The notes beneath the pieces are model-generated. The model was not told the DNA's origin, ran no database searches, and saw only the letters and a program-made list of their open reading frames with translations. DNA of 8,716 nucleotides, taken from contig CACZOW010000044.1 of the NCBI GenBank assembly GCA_902782885.1, positions 1 through 8,716 on the forward strand, written 5' to 3'. The number at the start of each line of letters is the position of its first letter. Position 1 is the first letter of the stretch. The position numbers and the translations under genes were made by a program. The stretch is from an uncultured Ruminococcus sp. Lineage in GTDB: Bacteria > Bacillota > Clostridia > UBA1212 > UBA1255. This document shows, one piece after another, positions 1 through 7,438 of this stretch.

Positions 1-37
1 CGACATTTACCCGGGAAAAGAGCCAGGCCCTGCCATC

Positions 38-66
38 TTGCACCTTCTCCGCCGCGGTGGTATAAT
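38..66 (+). promoter_or_regulatory. Sigma-70-type promoter of the symporter-nucleotidase operon
   Basis: TTGCAC at 38-43 and a perfect TATAAT at 61-66 are separated by 17 bases, the ideal spacing for a housekeeping sigma factor. Transcription would start near 73, leaving a leader of about 77 nt before the symporter start codon. In that leader TCCCGG (74-79) can pair with CCGGGA (103-108), a possible 5' hairpin with no recognised ligand-binding fold. Confidence 0.75.
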
Positions 67-149
67 CCGTCTGTCCCGGCGGGCGAATTGACGCGCTGAG
101 CTCCGGGAAGAATCGCCGGCGTTGACGGCCGGAACTGGAGGACGGTAGT

Positions 150-1673
150 ATGGTAGTAAAAATTACCTGCATTGTCGTGTTTGCCGCGGTGACGGTACTG
201 ATCGGCATCATCAGCAGCAAGAAAGTGCGGGGGGTAGGCGATTTCGTACTGGGCGGCCGCAACGTGGGACCGTGGTTTTCGGCGTTCGCGTTCGGCACTT
301 CGTATTTTTCGGCAGTTATTTTCGTAGGTTACGCGGGCCGGTTCGGCTGGAACTTCGGCGTGTCCGCGACCTGGATCGGGTTGGCCAACGCACTCATAGG
401 CAGCTGCCTGGCGTGGGTGGTGCTGGGGCGCCGCACGCGGGTAATGACAAAGCACCTGAACACTTCCACGATGCCGGAATTCTTCGAAAAGCGTTATAAC
501 AGCAAGGCGCTCAAACTGGTGGCGGCACTGATCATATTCATTTTCCTCGTGCCGTATTCCGCGTCGATCTATAAAGGATTGTCCGGCATATTCCATATGG
601 CGTTCAACATTCCCTTTGAATACTGCATAATCGGCATGGCGTTGCTCACCGCGGTGTATGTTATACTGGGCGGGTATGTTGCCGCCGCGCTGAACGATTT
701 TATACAGGGCATCGTAATGCTGATCGGCATTTCGGTGGTGGTTTATAAAGTGCTGGCGGGGCAGGGCGGCTTTACCGCGGCGTTGGCTAAACTGTCGGCG
801 CAGACGGCGGAAACGAGCGGAGGTACGCTGAACGGCGCGTTCACATCCTTCTTCGGTCCGGCGCCGCTGCAGCTGGTGGCGGTAATGATCCTCACGAGTC
901 TGGGTACCTGGGGCCTGCCGCAGATGGTGCATAAATTCTATTCGATCAGCGATGAAAAAGCGATCCGCAAGGGAACGATCATCTCCACGCTGTTCGCGGT
1001 GGTGGTCGCGGGCGGTTCGTACTTCATGGGCGGTTTCGGCCGGCTGTACGTGACGGCAACGGAAGCCGGGGCTCCCGAAAGCGGTTTCGACGGCGTTGTC
1101 CCCGCCATGCTGTCGGGCACGCTGTCCGACCTGATGATCGGAATAATCGTGGTGCTGGTATTGTCCGCGTCGATGTCGACGCTGTCATCCCTGGTGATCT
1201 CCTCGTCGTCAACGGTGACTCTGGACCTGATCAAAGGCTTCTTCGCCCCGAAAATGAGCGAGAAAAAGCAGATGTGGATCATCCGCATCTTCTGCGCTTT
1301 CTTCATCGGGCTGTCGGTCGTACTGGCAATGGATAAAGGCTCCCTGATCTCCAACCTGATGGCGATCTCCTGGGGCGCGCTGGCCGGTGCGTTCCTGGCG
1401 CCGTTCATGTACGGCCTGTTCAGCAAACGCGTCACGAAAGCGGCAGTTTGGGTCAGCTTCGCGTGCGGCGTCGGGCTGGTGACGTCCAACCTCATTTTCA
1501 AATTTATGGACAGTTCGATGGCGGCGGCGCTGGCAATGGTCGGCACGCTCGTGATCGTTCCGCTGGTGAGCCTGATCACTCCGAAGCTCAAAAAGGAGCA
1601 TGTGGAAGAATGCTTCTCCTGCTACAATGAGCGCGTGGAGGCCAGCGTTACACATTCACTTACTGATATCTGA
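150..1673 (+). CDS. Sodium:solute symporter (SSS/SLC5 family)
   Basis: A 507-residue polytopic membrane protein of the LeuT-fold sodium:solute symporter family, which couples inward sodium flow to uptake of a small solute. The start has GGAGG at 137-141, eight bases upstream. Visible family features are the N-terminal GDFVLGGR motif (residues 30-37), MPEFFEKRYNS (108-118) after the early helices, the GGYVAAALNDFIQG segment (174-187) matching the SSS signature, and a Ser-rich helix SASMSTLSSL (339-348) where the family places its second sodium site. About 12-13 hydrophobic segments are spread over the length, and the size is normal for the family. The last 30 residues are hydrophilic with two cysteines (488 and 491). 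The substrate cannot be read from sequence: proline, pantothenate, sugar and nucleoside transport all occur in the family. It is the first gene of an operon with an extracellular nucleotidase. Confidence 0.93.
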   Translation: MVVKITCIVVFAAVTVLIGIISSKKVRGVGDFVLGGRNVGPWFSAFAFGTSYFSAVIFVGYAGRFGWNFGVSATWIGLANALIGSCLAWVVLGRRTRVMTKHLNTSTMPEFFEKRYNSKALKLVAALIIFIFLVPYSASIYKGLSGIFHMAFNIPFEYCIIGMALLTAVYVILGGYVAAALNDFIQGIVMLIGISVVVYKVLAGQGGFTAALAKLSAQTAETSGGTLNGAFTSFFGPAPLQLVAVMILTSLGTWGLPQMVHKFYSISDEKAIRKGTIISTLFAVVVAGGSYFMGGFGRLYVTATEAGAPESGFDGVVPAMLSGTLSDLMIGIIVVLVLSASMSTLSSLVISSSSTVTLDLIKGFFAPKMSEKKQMWIIRIFCAFFIGLSVVLAMDKGSLISNLMAISWGALAGAFLAPFMYGLFSKRVTKAAVWVSFACGVGLVTSNLIFKFMDSSMAAALAMVGTLVIVPLVSLITPKLKKEHVEECFSCYNERVEASVTHSLTDI

Positions 1674-1676
1674 GTT

Positions 1677-4184
1677 ATGCGCGTGCGGGGGAGGCAACGG
1701 TCAATATCGACGGCAGCCTGCCTGCGCACGCTGTGTGTTTTTGCGGCGCTGTGTGTATTGTGCGCTGTTGCCGCATGCATCGGCGCGGGCGTCAACGCCT
1801 CCGGGCCGGCCGTGCTGGCGGAGAGAGTATTGCCGTCGGAACTGCGCCCGGAAGATGAGTTCCTGATCGTCAACGACGCCGGCGCCAACACCGTTTCGGT
1901 AAACCCGGCCGGATCGCGCCTCGCTCCCACGCAGGCAGGCGTCACTTCGCTGAACGGCAAACGGGTGCTCACGTCGTTCTCCGATGACGCCGCGGTGTTC
2001 CGGCTGGAGCAGGGCGAGGGCAGCAACGTGCTGCTGCGCGCCCGCCAGGGGTATCTGACCTCCGCGGAAACGGGCAACGGCCTTTTCTTCAGCGACAGCC
2101 CCGTCGCCTGCAGCGAGTGGCGCTTTGAGGAAGACAGCCTCCTGTACAACCCGAATTCCGCGTACACGTCCGGCGGTACCGTTTACCGCAACGATTATCT
2201 CGAATATTATCCCAATTCGAATTTCTACAGCACATACGGCCGCACATCCGGGTCGGATCAGTCGCTGTTCAGGATGAGCTTTTACCGCCTCACGCCGGAG
2301 GGACGCGCTTCGCAGGGATCATCGGGCTACCGGCTGGCGGTGTTTGAGACTTCCGACGTGCACGGGTATATCGCGGAAACGGCGGCGGGCGGCTGGCAGT
2401 ACCGGCTGGCATTTGTTGCCGACAAAGTGCGGGACGTGCGCGGCTACGGAGAGGCGTACCGGAAGGAACGCGCGATACTCGTTGACGGCGGCGATATTTA
2501 CCAGGGGAATTCATTGTCCAACCTGACGGAAGGCAGCTCGCTCTCGGCGGCGTTCGAACTCATGGATTACGACGCGGTCACCATCGGCAACCACGAATTC
2601 GACTGGGGGATCGGCAATACCGTTGATGCTGACGCCACGATGACAGACTATTCGCTGGACGGCCGCGCGGGGGTCAACGACGTCCCCGTACTGGTGTCCA
2701 ATATGTACCTGAACGGGCAGAAGGTCGGGTTTGCCCGGGACTATATCATCCTGGAAAAAACGGCGGCCAACGCGGCGGGCGACGAGTTGACCGTGCGCGT
2801 TGCGGTGATCGGATTCGCGTCCGATTACGCCTCCAGCATTATGTACGCGAATTTCACCGGCGGGGGCTACTCTGTCAGGGAGGATTACGCGGCGCTGAAC
2901 CGGCTGGCGGCGGAACTGGAGCGCAGCGGACAATGCGATGCCACGATCATGCTCACCCACGGCGAGTCGAGCGCGGCGGCATCGGCGCTGGGCAATTCCA
3001 GCGTGATCGATCTGGTGCTGGGCGGCCACACGCATCAGAATCAGTGCGGGGAGACGTACTGGGGCCTCAGATATCTGCAGCCTTCGGGCAACGGCTCCGC
3101 TTATGTGTACTCCGAACTGGTGTTCAATACGGATCCCGACGGGAAACCGATGTTCGCCAAGGTATCGTCGGCGCAGAACGTGGCGATCACGCAGCAGCAG
3201 GAAAAGCTGTACGACCGACCGGCCAACGCGCAGGAACTGGATCCGGAAATGATCGGGTTGACCAACGCATTTATCGACAGTATCGGCGGCGCGCTCAGCG
3301 ACGCGGTGGGTACGATCACGGTTTCCGCGGACCGCTATACCGCACTGCCTGACAGCGGCGGCCGTTCGACTGCCGCGGGCAACTGGATGGCGTCCATACT
3401 GGCGCGGAGCGTTGACGCTCAGATCGGATTCGTCAATTCGGGCGGCGTCCGCACCGAATTCCGCACCGGGAGCGGCGGCACCCGGGAGATCACGGCGTCG
3501 GACGTGTACGAATTGTTCCCGTTCTCCAACAAAGTGTATTGCTACGAGCTTACCGGCGAAGAGCTGCTTATGCTGTTCCGGTATTCACTCGCAGACGGCG
3601 GGAGCAGCCTGCTGTCGCGAATGACCGGGATCGACTGTTATTATTCCGGCACGTCCGTGAACGCGCTGGTGCTGGACGGCGAGCCGCTGTACGCGTACGG
3701 CCGCTGGGCGCCCGGCGCGCAAACGCGCAAATTCCGCGTGGCGGTCAGCGATTATGTGGCGACTTCAAACCGCAATAACGGCGGCATGGACAATCCGCTG
3801 ATCGCCTGGAGCGATACGGCGCGGCTGGTCAGCAGCGAGCTGGTGGACAACGAGGCCGCCCTCGCCGTGCTGCGTGCGGAAGCGGCGGAAAACGGCGGGC
3901 AGCTGTATATCGACACTCATTCGTATTATATCAATAAGCCGTACGACGGAGATCTTTCCGGACTTACGGATGGGGAGGGAAGTCCGTTCCCGACGCCGCC
4001 CGGGGCCGGATCGAACACGGGCAATACATCTGCTGCCCGCCGCCTTCCGGTGTGGGCGATCGTGTGCATCGCCGCCGGCGCGGTCATTTTGCTCGCGGCG
4101 ATCGTTTTTGCCGTGCTGCTCTGCGTGCGCAGAAAGCGCCGCCGGAAAAAGCGCGGCGTAGATATCGATTCTATTATGCGTTGA
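1677..4184 (+). CDS. Membrane-anchored extracellular 5'-nucleotidase / cyclic phosphodiesterase family enzyme
   Basis: An 835-residue secreted two-metal phosphoesterase of the UshA/YfkN/CpdB group, which removes phosphate from nucleotides outside the membrane. The N-terminus is basic with a hydrophobic stretch (about 16-37). A beta-rich module of unknown name follows (about 55-205). The metallophosphatase domain (about 218-500) carries DVHG (227-230), GDIYQG (272-277), GNHEFDWG (304-311), TH (427-428) and GHTH (450-453), so all expected metal ligands are present. The C-terminal substrate domain (about 540-715) has NSGGVR (587-592) and FPFSN (614-618). A linker leads to a membrane helix (about 790-817) and an Arg/Lys-rich tail. 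There is no LPXTG motif. VAAC (31-34) could be a lipobox, which would be redundant with the C-terminal anchor. The start lies 3 nt after the symporter stop and lacks a good ribosome binding site, suggesting translational coupling. Exact substrate preference (5'-nucleotide, 2',3'-cyclic or UDP-sugar) is not decidable here. Confidence 0.92.
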   Translation: MRVRGRQRSISTAACLRTLCVFAALCVLCAVAACIGAGVNASGPAVLAERVLPSELRPEDEFLIVNDAGANTVSVNPAGSRLAPTQAGVTSLNGKRVLTSFSDDAAVFRLEQGEGSNVLLRARQGYLTSAETGNGLFFSDSPVACSEWRFEEDSLLYNPNSAYTSGGTVYRNDYLEYYPNSNFYSTYGRTSGSDQSLFRMSFYRLTPEGRASQGSSGYRLAVFETSDVHGYIAETAAGGWQYRLAFVADKVRDVRGYGEAYRKERAILVDGGDIYQGNSLSNLTEGSSLSAAFELMDYDAVTIGNHEFDWGIGNTVDADATMTDYSLDGRAGVNDVPVLVSNMYLNGQKVGFARDYIILEKTAANAAGDELTVRVAVIGFASDYASSIMYANFTGGGYSVREDYAALNRLAAELERSGQCDATIMLTHGESSAAASALGNSSVIDLVLGGHTHQNQCGETYWGLRYLQPSGNGSAYVYSELVFNTDPDGKPMFAKVSSAQNVAITQQQEKLYDRPANAQELDPEMIGLTNAFIDSIGGALSDAVGTITVSADRYTALPDSGGRSTAAGNWMASILARSVDAQIGFVNSGGVRTEFRTGSGGTREITASDVYELFPFSNKVYCYELTGEELLMLFRYSLADGGSSLLSRMTGIDCYYSGTSVNALVLDGEPLYAYGRWAPGAQTRKFRVAVSDYVATSNRNNGGMDNPLIAWSDTARLVSSELVDNEAALAVLRAEAAENGGQLYIDTHSYYINKPYDGDLSGLTDGEGSPFPTPPGAGSNTGNTSAARRLPVWAIVCIAAGAVILLAAIVFAVLLCVRRKRRRKKRGVDIDSIMR

Positions 4185-4209
4185 ATTCCGGGCCCCCGGA
4201 TGTTACAAT
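4181..4209 (+). promoter_or_regulatory. Promoter of the YwaF-like gene with dyad in its spacer
   Basis: TTGAAT (4181-4186) overlaps the nucleotidase stop codon and stands 17 bases from TACAAT (4204-4209), giving a plausible sigma-70-type promoter with a start near 4216. The spacer contains a 14-bp inverted repeat, TCCGG-GCCC-CCGGA (4187-4200). It might be an operator or, in read-through RNA, a short hairpin; no T-run follows, so it is not a typical terminator. Confidence 0.55.
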
Positions 4210-4218
4210 AATAAAAAG

Positions 4219-4267
4219 CGCCGGCAGTATCTGAACGCGGTTCGCCGCGTCCCGGTACGTTCCGGCG
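4219..4267 (+). promoter_or_regulatory. Structured leader of the YwaF-like gene
   Basis: CGCCGG (4219-4224) can pair with CCGGCG (4262-4267). Nested inside is a perfect six-pair hairpin, ACGCGG-TTCG-CCGCGT (4235-4250), with a TTCG loop. The structure ends just before the ribosome binding site GGGGGA (4274-4279). It matches no riboswitch I recognise, and GC-rich sequence can form such pairs by chance. Confidence 0.3.
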
Positions 4268-4286
4268 GAAATCGGGGGACAACAAT

Positions 4287-5081
4287 ATGTTCAGCACCAA
4301 ACACATCATCCTGCTCGTTGCCTGCGCGGCGGTGTGCGCGATATTGTGCGTATTTTTGCGCAAACTCAGCCTGAAAAAATGGTTCCGGCTGCTGATGTAC
4401 GTCGGCATCGTGTCGGAGACCATAAAGGTATTTTATTACATTCTGGACAACGAGAAGCTGTACGGCGGCTACCTGCCCAAGACGGATCTGCCGTTCCATC
4501 TGTGCTCCGTGCAGCTGATATTTATTGCCCTCCTGAACTTCACGAAGAGCGAAAAACTGCACCGCGTGCTGATGGCATTCATGTTGCCCACCTGCCTCGT
4601 AGGCGGTTTTGCGGCGATCCTGATCCCCACGTCCTCTTCGCTGAATTCGCCCATTATCACGTTCCAGTATTTTACTTATCACACGGTGATCGTGGCGTAC
4701 GCGATCTGTCTGCTGCTCAAGAGCAGGGAGATCGGCTGGACGGTCAAAGATTACACCACGGCGCTCAAGATGCTGGCGTTTATGGGTTTCCTGGCAATTT
4801 ACGTCAACAGCATGGTGTACGACGTGGTCAATTACGAAGTGGCGGAGACCGGCGAAAAGACCGTGGAGTTCGTGCGGCGCGTCAATTTCATGTACGTAGT
4901 CGATCCGCCCATGGATGGGCTGCCGTTCCTCAACAAGGATCACGGCTGGCTTGTGTATTTCGCGCATCTGGCGGGCACGGGGATAATTGCCGTGACGCTG
5001 TGCTATATCAAACCGATCATTGACGCGATCCGCGGCAGAGGCCGCAAAAACGCGGAGCCTGAAGCAGTTCCGGAAGCCTGA
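4287..5081 (+). CDS. YwaF/TP0381-type integral membrane protein (TIGR02206 family)
   Basis: A 264-residue membrane protein with about six or seven hydrophobic helices, resembling the bacterial YwaF/TP0381 family that is distantly related to TMEM164. Family-like landmarks are the DLPFHLCS segment (67-74) in a helix start, where the His and Cys are typical, and VNFMYVVDPP (199-208) before the last helix. The helices fall near 5-24, 34-52, 72-86, 95-113, 127-145, 160-180 and 220-242. The C-terminus is a short basic then Glu/Pro-rich cytoplasmic tail. GGGGGA at 4274-4279 is seven bases before the ATG, and the gene has its own promoter. No molecular function is established for the bacterial family to my knowledge; TMEM164 has been linked to acyl transfer on ether lipids, but extending that here would be speculation. 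Confidence 0.85.
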   Translation: MFSTKHIILLVACAAVCAILCVFLRKLSLKKWFRLLMYVGIVSETIKVFYYILDNEKLYGGYLPKTDLPFHLCSVQLIFIALLNFTKSEKLHRVLMAFMLPTCLVGGFAAILIPTSSSLNSPIITFQYFTYHTVIVAYAICLLLKSREIGWTVKDYTTALKMLAFMGFLAIYVNSMVYDVVNYEVAETGEKTVEFVRRVNFMYVVDPPMDGLPFLNKDHGWLVYFAHLAGTGIIAVTLCYIKPIIDAIRGRGRKNAEPEAVPEA

Positions 5082-5164
5082 ATTCGGCAGAAAGAATTCT
5101 ATTTCTGAAAATACAATGACCGACAATCTTTAGCAAGGTCGCTATTGATTGCCGGTCCTGGACG

Positions 5165-5187
5165 GGGCTTTTTTACAGCCCGCTTTT
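5165..5187 (+). terminator. Candidate intrinsic terminator after the YwaF-like gene
   Basis: GGGCT (5165-5169) pairs with AGCCC (5177-5181) around a T-rich loop, and GCTTTT follows. Just upstream, GACCGACAAT (5118-5127) can pair with ATTGCCGGTC (5148-5157) with one mismatch, a second hairpin preceding the T6 run at 5169-5174. Either could contribute to stopping the plus-strand transcript; both are modest. Confidence 0.4.
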
Positions 5188-5193
5188 AAGTTG

Positions 5194-5230
5194 AAAAAAC
5201 GATCAGGCGGCGATCATTCGGCCGCTTTTT
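5194..5230. terminator. Likely bidirectional terminator between convergent genes
   Basis: GCGGC (5207-5211) and GCCGC (5221-5225) form a stem with a nine-base loop, extendable by a G-T and an A-T pair. On the plus strand five T residues follow at once (5226-5230), the classic intrinsic terminator form. On the minus strand the same stem is followed seven bases later by six T residues (complement of 5194-5199), so it may also end the channel transcript. The stem overlaps the last codons of the channel gene. Confidence 0.5.
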
Positions 5231-6047
5231 CGTTGTCGTCTTCGTCTTTCACAAGGCGGACGGCAATGCGCTCCTCCGGATCGTCGATGCCGTTGGCGGC
5301 AAGCGCGGAGCTGCAGTTTTCGATGAGGTCAAAGTACACATCCCAGTACTTCGCCGTATCGCACCAGGCGCGTACGGTGAAGATGTACGTGTCGTCGTCC
5401 ACAGCGGTCAGACGCGCAAACGGAGCCGGATCTTCCATAACGCCTTCGGTAGCCTTGGCCGCGGCCATCAGCACGGAACGCACCAGATCCTGGTCGATGT
5501 CGTTGGTGATCTTGAAATCCTGATCGATGCGGCGTTTGTCTTCCGCGGTCAGGTTGGTGATGTTGGCGTTCATAAGGTCGCCGTTGGGGACCAGCACGCG
5601 CTTGTTGTCCAGCGTCAGCAGTTTAGTGTAGAAGATGCTGATGTCGGTGACGACGCCTTCCGCACCCGTTGCCTGCACATAATCGCCCACTTTGAAGGGG
5701 TGGAAGATCAGGATCATCAGGCCGCCGGCGAGGTTGGCCAGCGCGCCCTGAAATGCCAGACCGACTGCCAGACCGCAGGAGGCGATTATCGCGACCACGC
5801 TGCTCATGGGCACGCCGAGGATGCTCACGATGCCGACGATCAGCACGACGTACAGAATGATCTTCACCGTTTTAATGATGACCAGTTTAACGGTGTCGTT
5901 GAGTTTGGAATTGCCCAGAGCCTTCTTGATGAGTTTGCCGATCAGTTTTATGACCAGCAGACCGACGATCAGCGTAACTATGGCGAGAACGATCTTTCCG
6001 CCGTATGAGCTGCCCATCTTGATCAGGTTTTCGATGAATTTGTCCAT
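5214..6047 (-). CDS. mscS: Small-conductance mechanosensitive channel, MscS family
   Basis: A 277-residue channel of the minimal MscS type, which opens under membrane tension to release solutes after an osmotic downshift; the family forms heptamers. Three helices are visible: TM1 about 17-39, TM2 about 55-79 and the pore helix about 84-117. The pore helix has the Gly/Ala packing pattern GLAVGLAFQGALANLAGG (92-109), then the family's FHPFKVGDYV hinge (115-124). The beta domain carries VPNGDLMN (153-160) and the C-terminal alpha/beta domain completes the cytoplasmic cage. An acidic tail (about 268-277) ends the protein. Length is close to E. coli MscS. AGGAA (complement of 5057+1000, i.e. 6057-6061) sits nine bases before the ATG. 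It lies 70 bp downstream of a surface-protein gene on the same strand and may share its transcript. Confidence 0.95.
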   Translation of the reverse strand: MDKFIENLIKMGSSYGGKIVLAIVTLIVGLLVIKLIGKLIKKALGNSKLNDTVKLVIIKTVKIILYVVLIVGIVSILGVPMSSVVAIIASCGLAVGLAFQGALANLAGGLMILIFHPFKVGDYVQATGAEGVVTDISIFYTKLLTLDNKRVLVPNGDLMNANITNLTAEDKRRIDQDFKITNDIDQDLVRSVLMAAAKATEGVMEDPAPFARLTAVDDDTYIFTVRAWCDTAKYWDVYFDLIENCSSALAANGIDDPEERIAVRLVKDEDDNEKAAE

Positions 6048-6070
6048 CTGTTTCGCTTCCTTTCCCGTTT

Positions 6071-6099
6071 GTTATCGGTTTGTGTTTCCGATGGGGCAA
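6071..6099 (-). promoter_or_regulatory. Possible weak promoter of the mechanosensitive channel gene
   Basis: Read on the minus strand, TTGCCC (complement of 6094-6099) and GATAAC (complement of 6071-6076) are 17 bases apart, each matching four of six consensus bases. This would start transcription near 6064, just upstream of the ribosome binding site. A five-pair hairpin, ATCGG/CCGAT (6074-6078 with 6088-6092), overlaps it. The channel may instead be read through from upstream. Confidence 0.3.
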
Positions 6100-6117
6100 C
6101 AGCGCCGCACCGGTTTA

Positions 6118-7377
6118 TTACTTCTTTTTCTTAGACGCGGCGATCGCCAGCGCGGCAATTACGGCTGCGGCAACTACGCAGGCAGCAATAATTACCGGCA
6201 CGAGCCACTTGTTGTCTTTCTTTGTATCGTCGCTTGCCTTGCTGCCTTCAGTAGCATTTGGAGCTTCGGTGGCGGGTGCGTCGGTAACCGCAGGCACGTC
6301 GGTAGGCACTTCAGTGGGCGCTTCGGTAGGCGCTTCGGTCGCTGCGGGTTCCTGAGTGGGTTCGGCGGTAGGCTTCTTGGTGGGTTTCTCGGTGGGAGCC
6401 GGGGGATCCGTGTCTTCTTTGATCGACATACGAACGTGCGGTGTGTCTTCGGACTCGAAACCGTTGGAGAAGAACAGGTAGGAGCCGGCGCATTCTTCAC
6501 TTATACCGGTCGCCTGCCAGCCGCCGATATTGCCCGTGAAATCGGTGAGATCGATCAGGTATTCGCCCGCGGGAATATAGTCAAAAGTGATATCCAGATT
6601 GGAACAGTCTTTATGATTCTCTACGATGCATTCGCCCAGGCTTTCGCCTTCGACAGTCTCGTCAAAATCGCCGGTCCAGGCAAAGATGTTGGCGGTGAGG
6701 CCGATGCCGGAAGGAGACCCGTTCCAGGTAGGGGACTGCACGACAGTGAAGCGTGTAAGCTGCATGCCTTCCGGGACCACGATCTTGAAAGAGACACTGG
6801 AGGTGCCGCTGAAGTTGATGGCCGTGTCGGTTCTGCCCGTGGTGATGTCCACGTTGATGGGTTTTGTTTCGGCGGTTTCGGCTTTGGTGGTGTACTTGAG
6901 GTCAAGATACGTAACGGCCAGCACGGTGCCGTCTTCCAGTTTCGCTACCGGCATGAAGGGCGTCAGTTCTTCGCCCAGCGCGGAGGTGTCCATCACGATC
7001 ACGAAGCGCTGCGCAAATTCACCGCCTGCGGCAATGACCGCCGGTTCGGTCTGGACCGTAAATGAAGGATCGAATACCGGCTCGCCGTCGCCCAGCACGT
7101 AGCCGTATTCAAGTATAGGCTGGTCAACGCCGAACCAGCCCTGCAGGCTGACGGTGTTGAAGGGGCCGCGGATGATGTTGTCAACACCGGCCAGATAGTC
7201 GCCGGTGTAGCCGGGGGTGTAAAGATTGGCGCCGTTGCCCTGGATGGCATCCAGAGACTGATGCGGACTTTCGTCGTATTCGTCCTGCGTAATGTAGGAC
7301 GCGGCGCTCACGCCGAGCACGCCGAACAGTGTTGCGGCAATAGCCAATGCAACAAATAATGCCGCAAATTTTCTCAT
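6118..7377 (-). CDS. Stalked membrane-anchored surface protein, unknown function (two-domain paralogue)
   Basis: A 419-residue protein I cannot assign to a named family. It has a typical signal peptide (1-26, cleavage plausible after VSA or SAA). An N-terminal module follows (about 45-180) with GPFNTVSLQGWFGVDQPI (71-88), an aromatic and Gly-rich pattern that I recall from uncharacterised clostridial surface proteins but cannot confirm. A second module (about 183-320) aligns closely with the neighbouring upstream gene product: FKIVVPEG (197-204), SPTW (215-218), GEC (248-250) and YIPAGEYLIDL (267-277). A Pro/Thr/Glu/Ala stalk (about 325-385) with PTEAPTE-like repeats leads to a membrane helix (about 391-414) and KKKK. 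No sortase LPXTG motif precedes the helix, so it is probably a tail-anchored ectodomain. AGGAAG (complement of 7388-7393) lies ten bases before the ATG. It sits between its paralogue and the MscS-type channel. Confidence 0.87.
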   Translation of the reverse strand: MRKFAALFVALAIAATLFGVLGVSAASYITQDEYDESPHQSLDAIQGNGANLYTPGYTGDYLAGVDNIIRGPFNTVSLQGWFGVDQPILEYGYVLGDGEPVFDPSFTVQTEPAVIAAGGEFAQRFVIVMDTSALGEELTPFMPVAKLEDGTVLAVTYLDLKYTTKAETAETKPINVDITTGRTDTAINFSGTSSVSFKIVVPEGMQLTRFTVVQSPTWNGSPSGIGLTANIFAWTGDFDETVEGESLGECIVENHKDCSNLDITFDYIPAGEYLIDLTDFTGNIGGWQATGISEECAGSYLFFSNGFESEDTPHVRMSIKEDTDPPAPTEKPTKKPTAEPTQEPAATEAPTEAPTEVPTDVPAVTDAPATEAPNATEGSKASDDTKKDNKWLVPVIIAACVVAAAVIAALAIAASKKKK

Positions 7378-7413
7378 TTTTCTGTGACTTCCTTTCCTTT
7401 TAATGCGGTTATA

Positions 7414-7438
7414 CGGTCAATCAGTTTTCTGATTGCCG
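7414..7438 (-). other. Hairpin at the junction of the two surface-protein genes
   Basis: CAATCAG (7418-7424) and CTGATTG (7429-7435) pair perfectly around TTTT, and CGG (7414-7416) with CCG (7436-7438) extends the stem past a one-base bulge. It spans the stop codon of the upstream gene. No T-run follows on the minus strand, so it is better read as an RNA-stabilising or partial-termination element than as a full terminator. Confidence 0.4.

Noticed and set aside
150..1673. Specific naming of the symporter as a proline or pantothenate transporter
   Set aside because: Only family-level motifs are visible; the substrate-determining residues cannot be judged without alignment to characterised members.
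4187..4200. Terminator after the nucleotidase gene
   Set aside because: The GC-rich dyad is only five pairs and is followed by TGTTACAAT, not a T-run; it fits a promoter spacer element better.
4203..5126. 307-codon open frame on the minus strand opposite the YwaF-like gene
   Set aside because: It is rich in His, Gln and Arg with no domain pattern, and lies antisense to a clear membrane-protein gene with its own promoter and ribosome binding site.
5806..7065. 419-codon open frame on the plus strand
   Set aside because: It is a Gly/Phe/Val-rich low-complexity translation of the strand opposite the channel and the stalked surface protein, whose signal peptide, anchor and starts are far more convincing.
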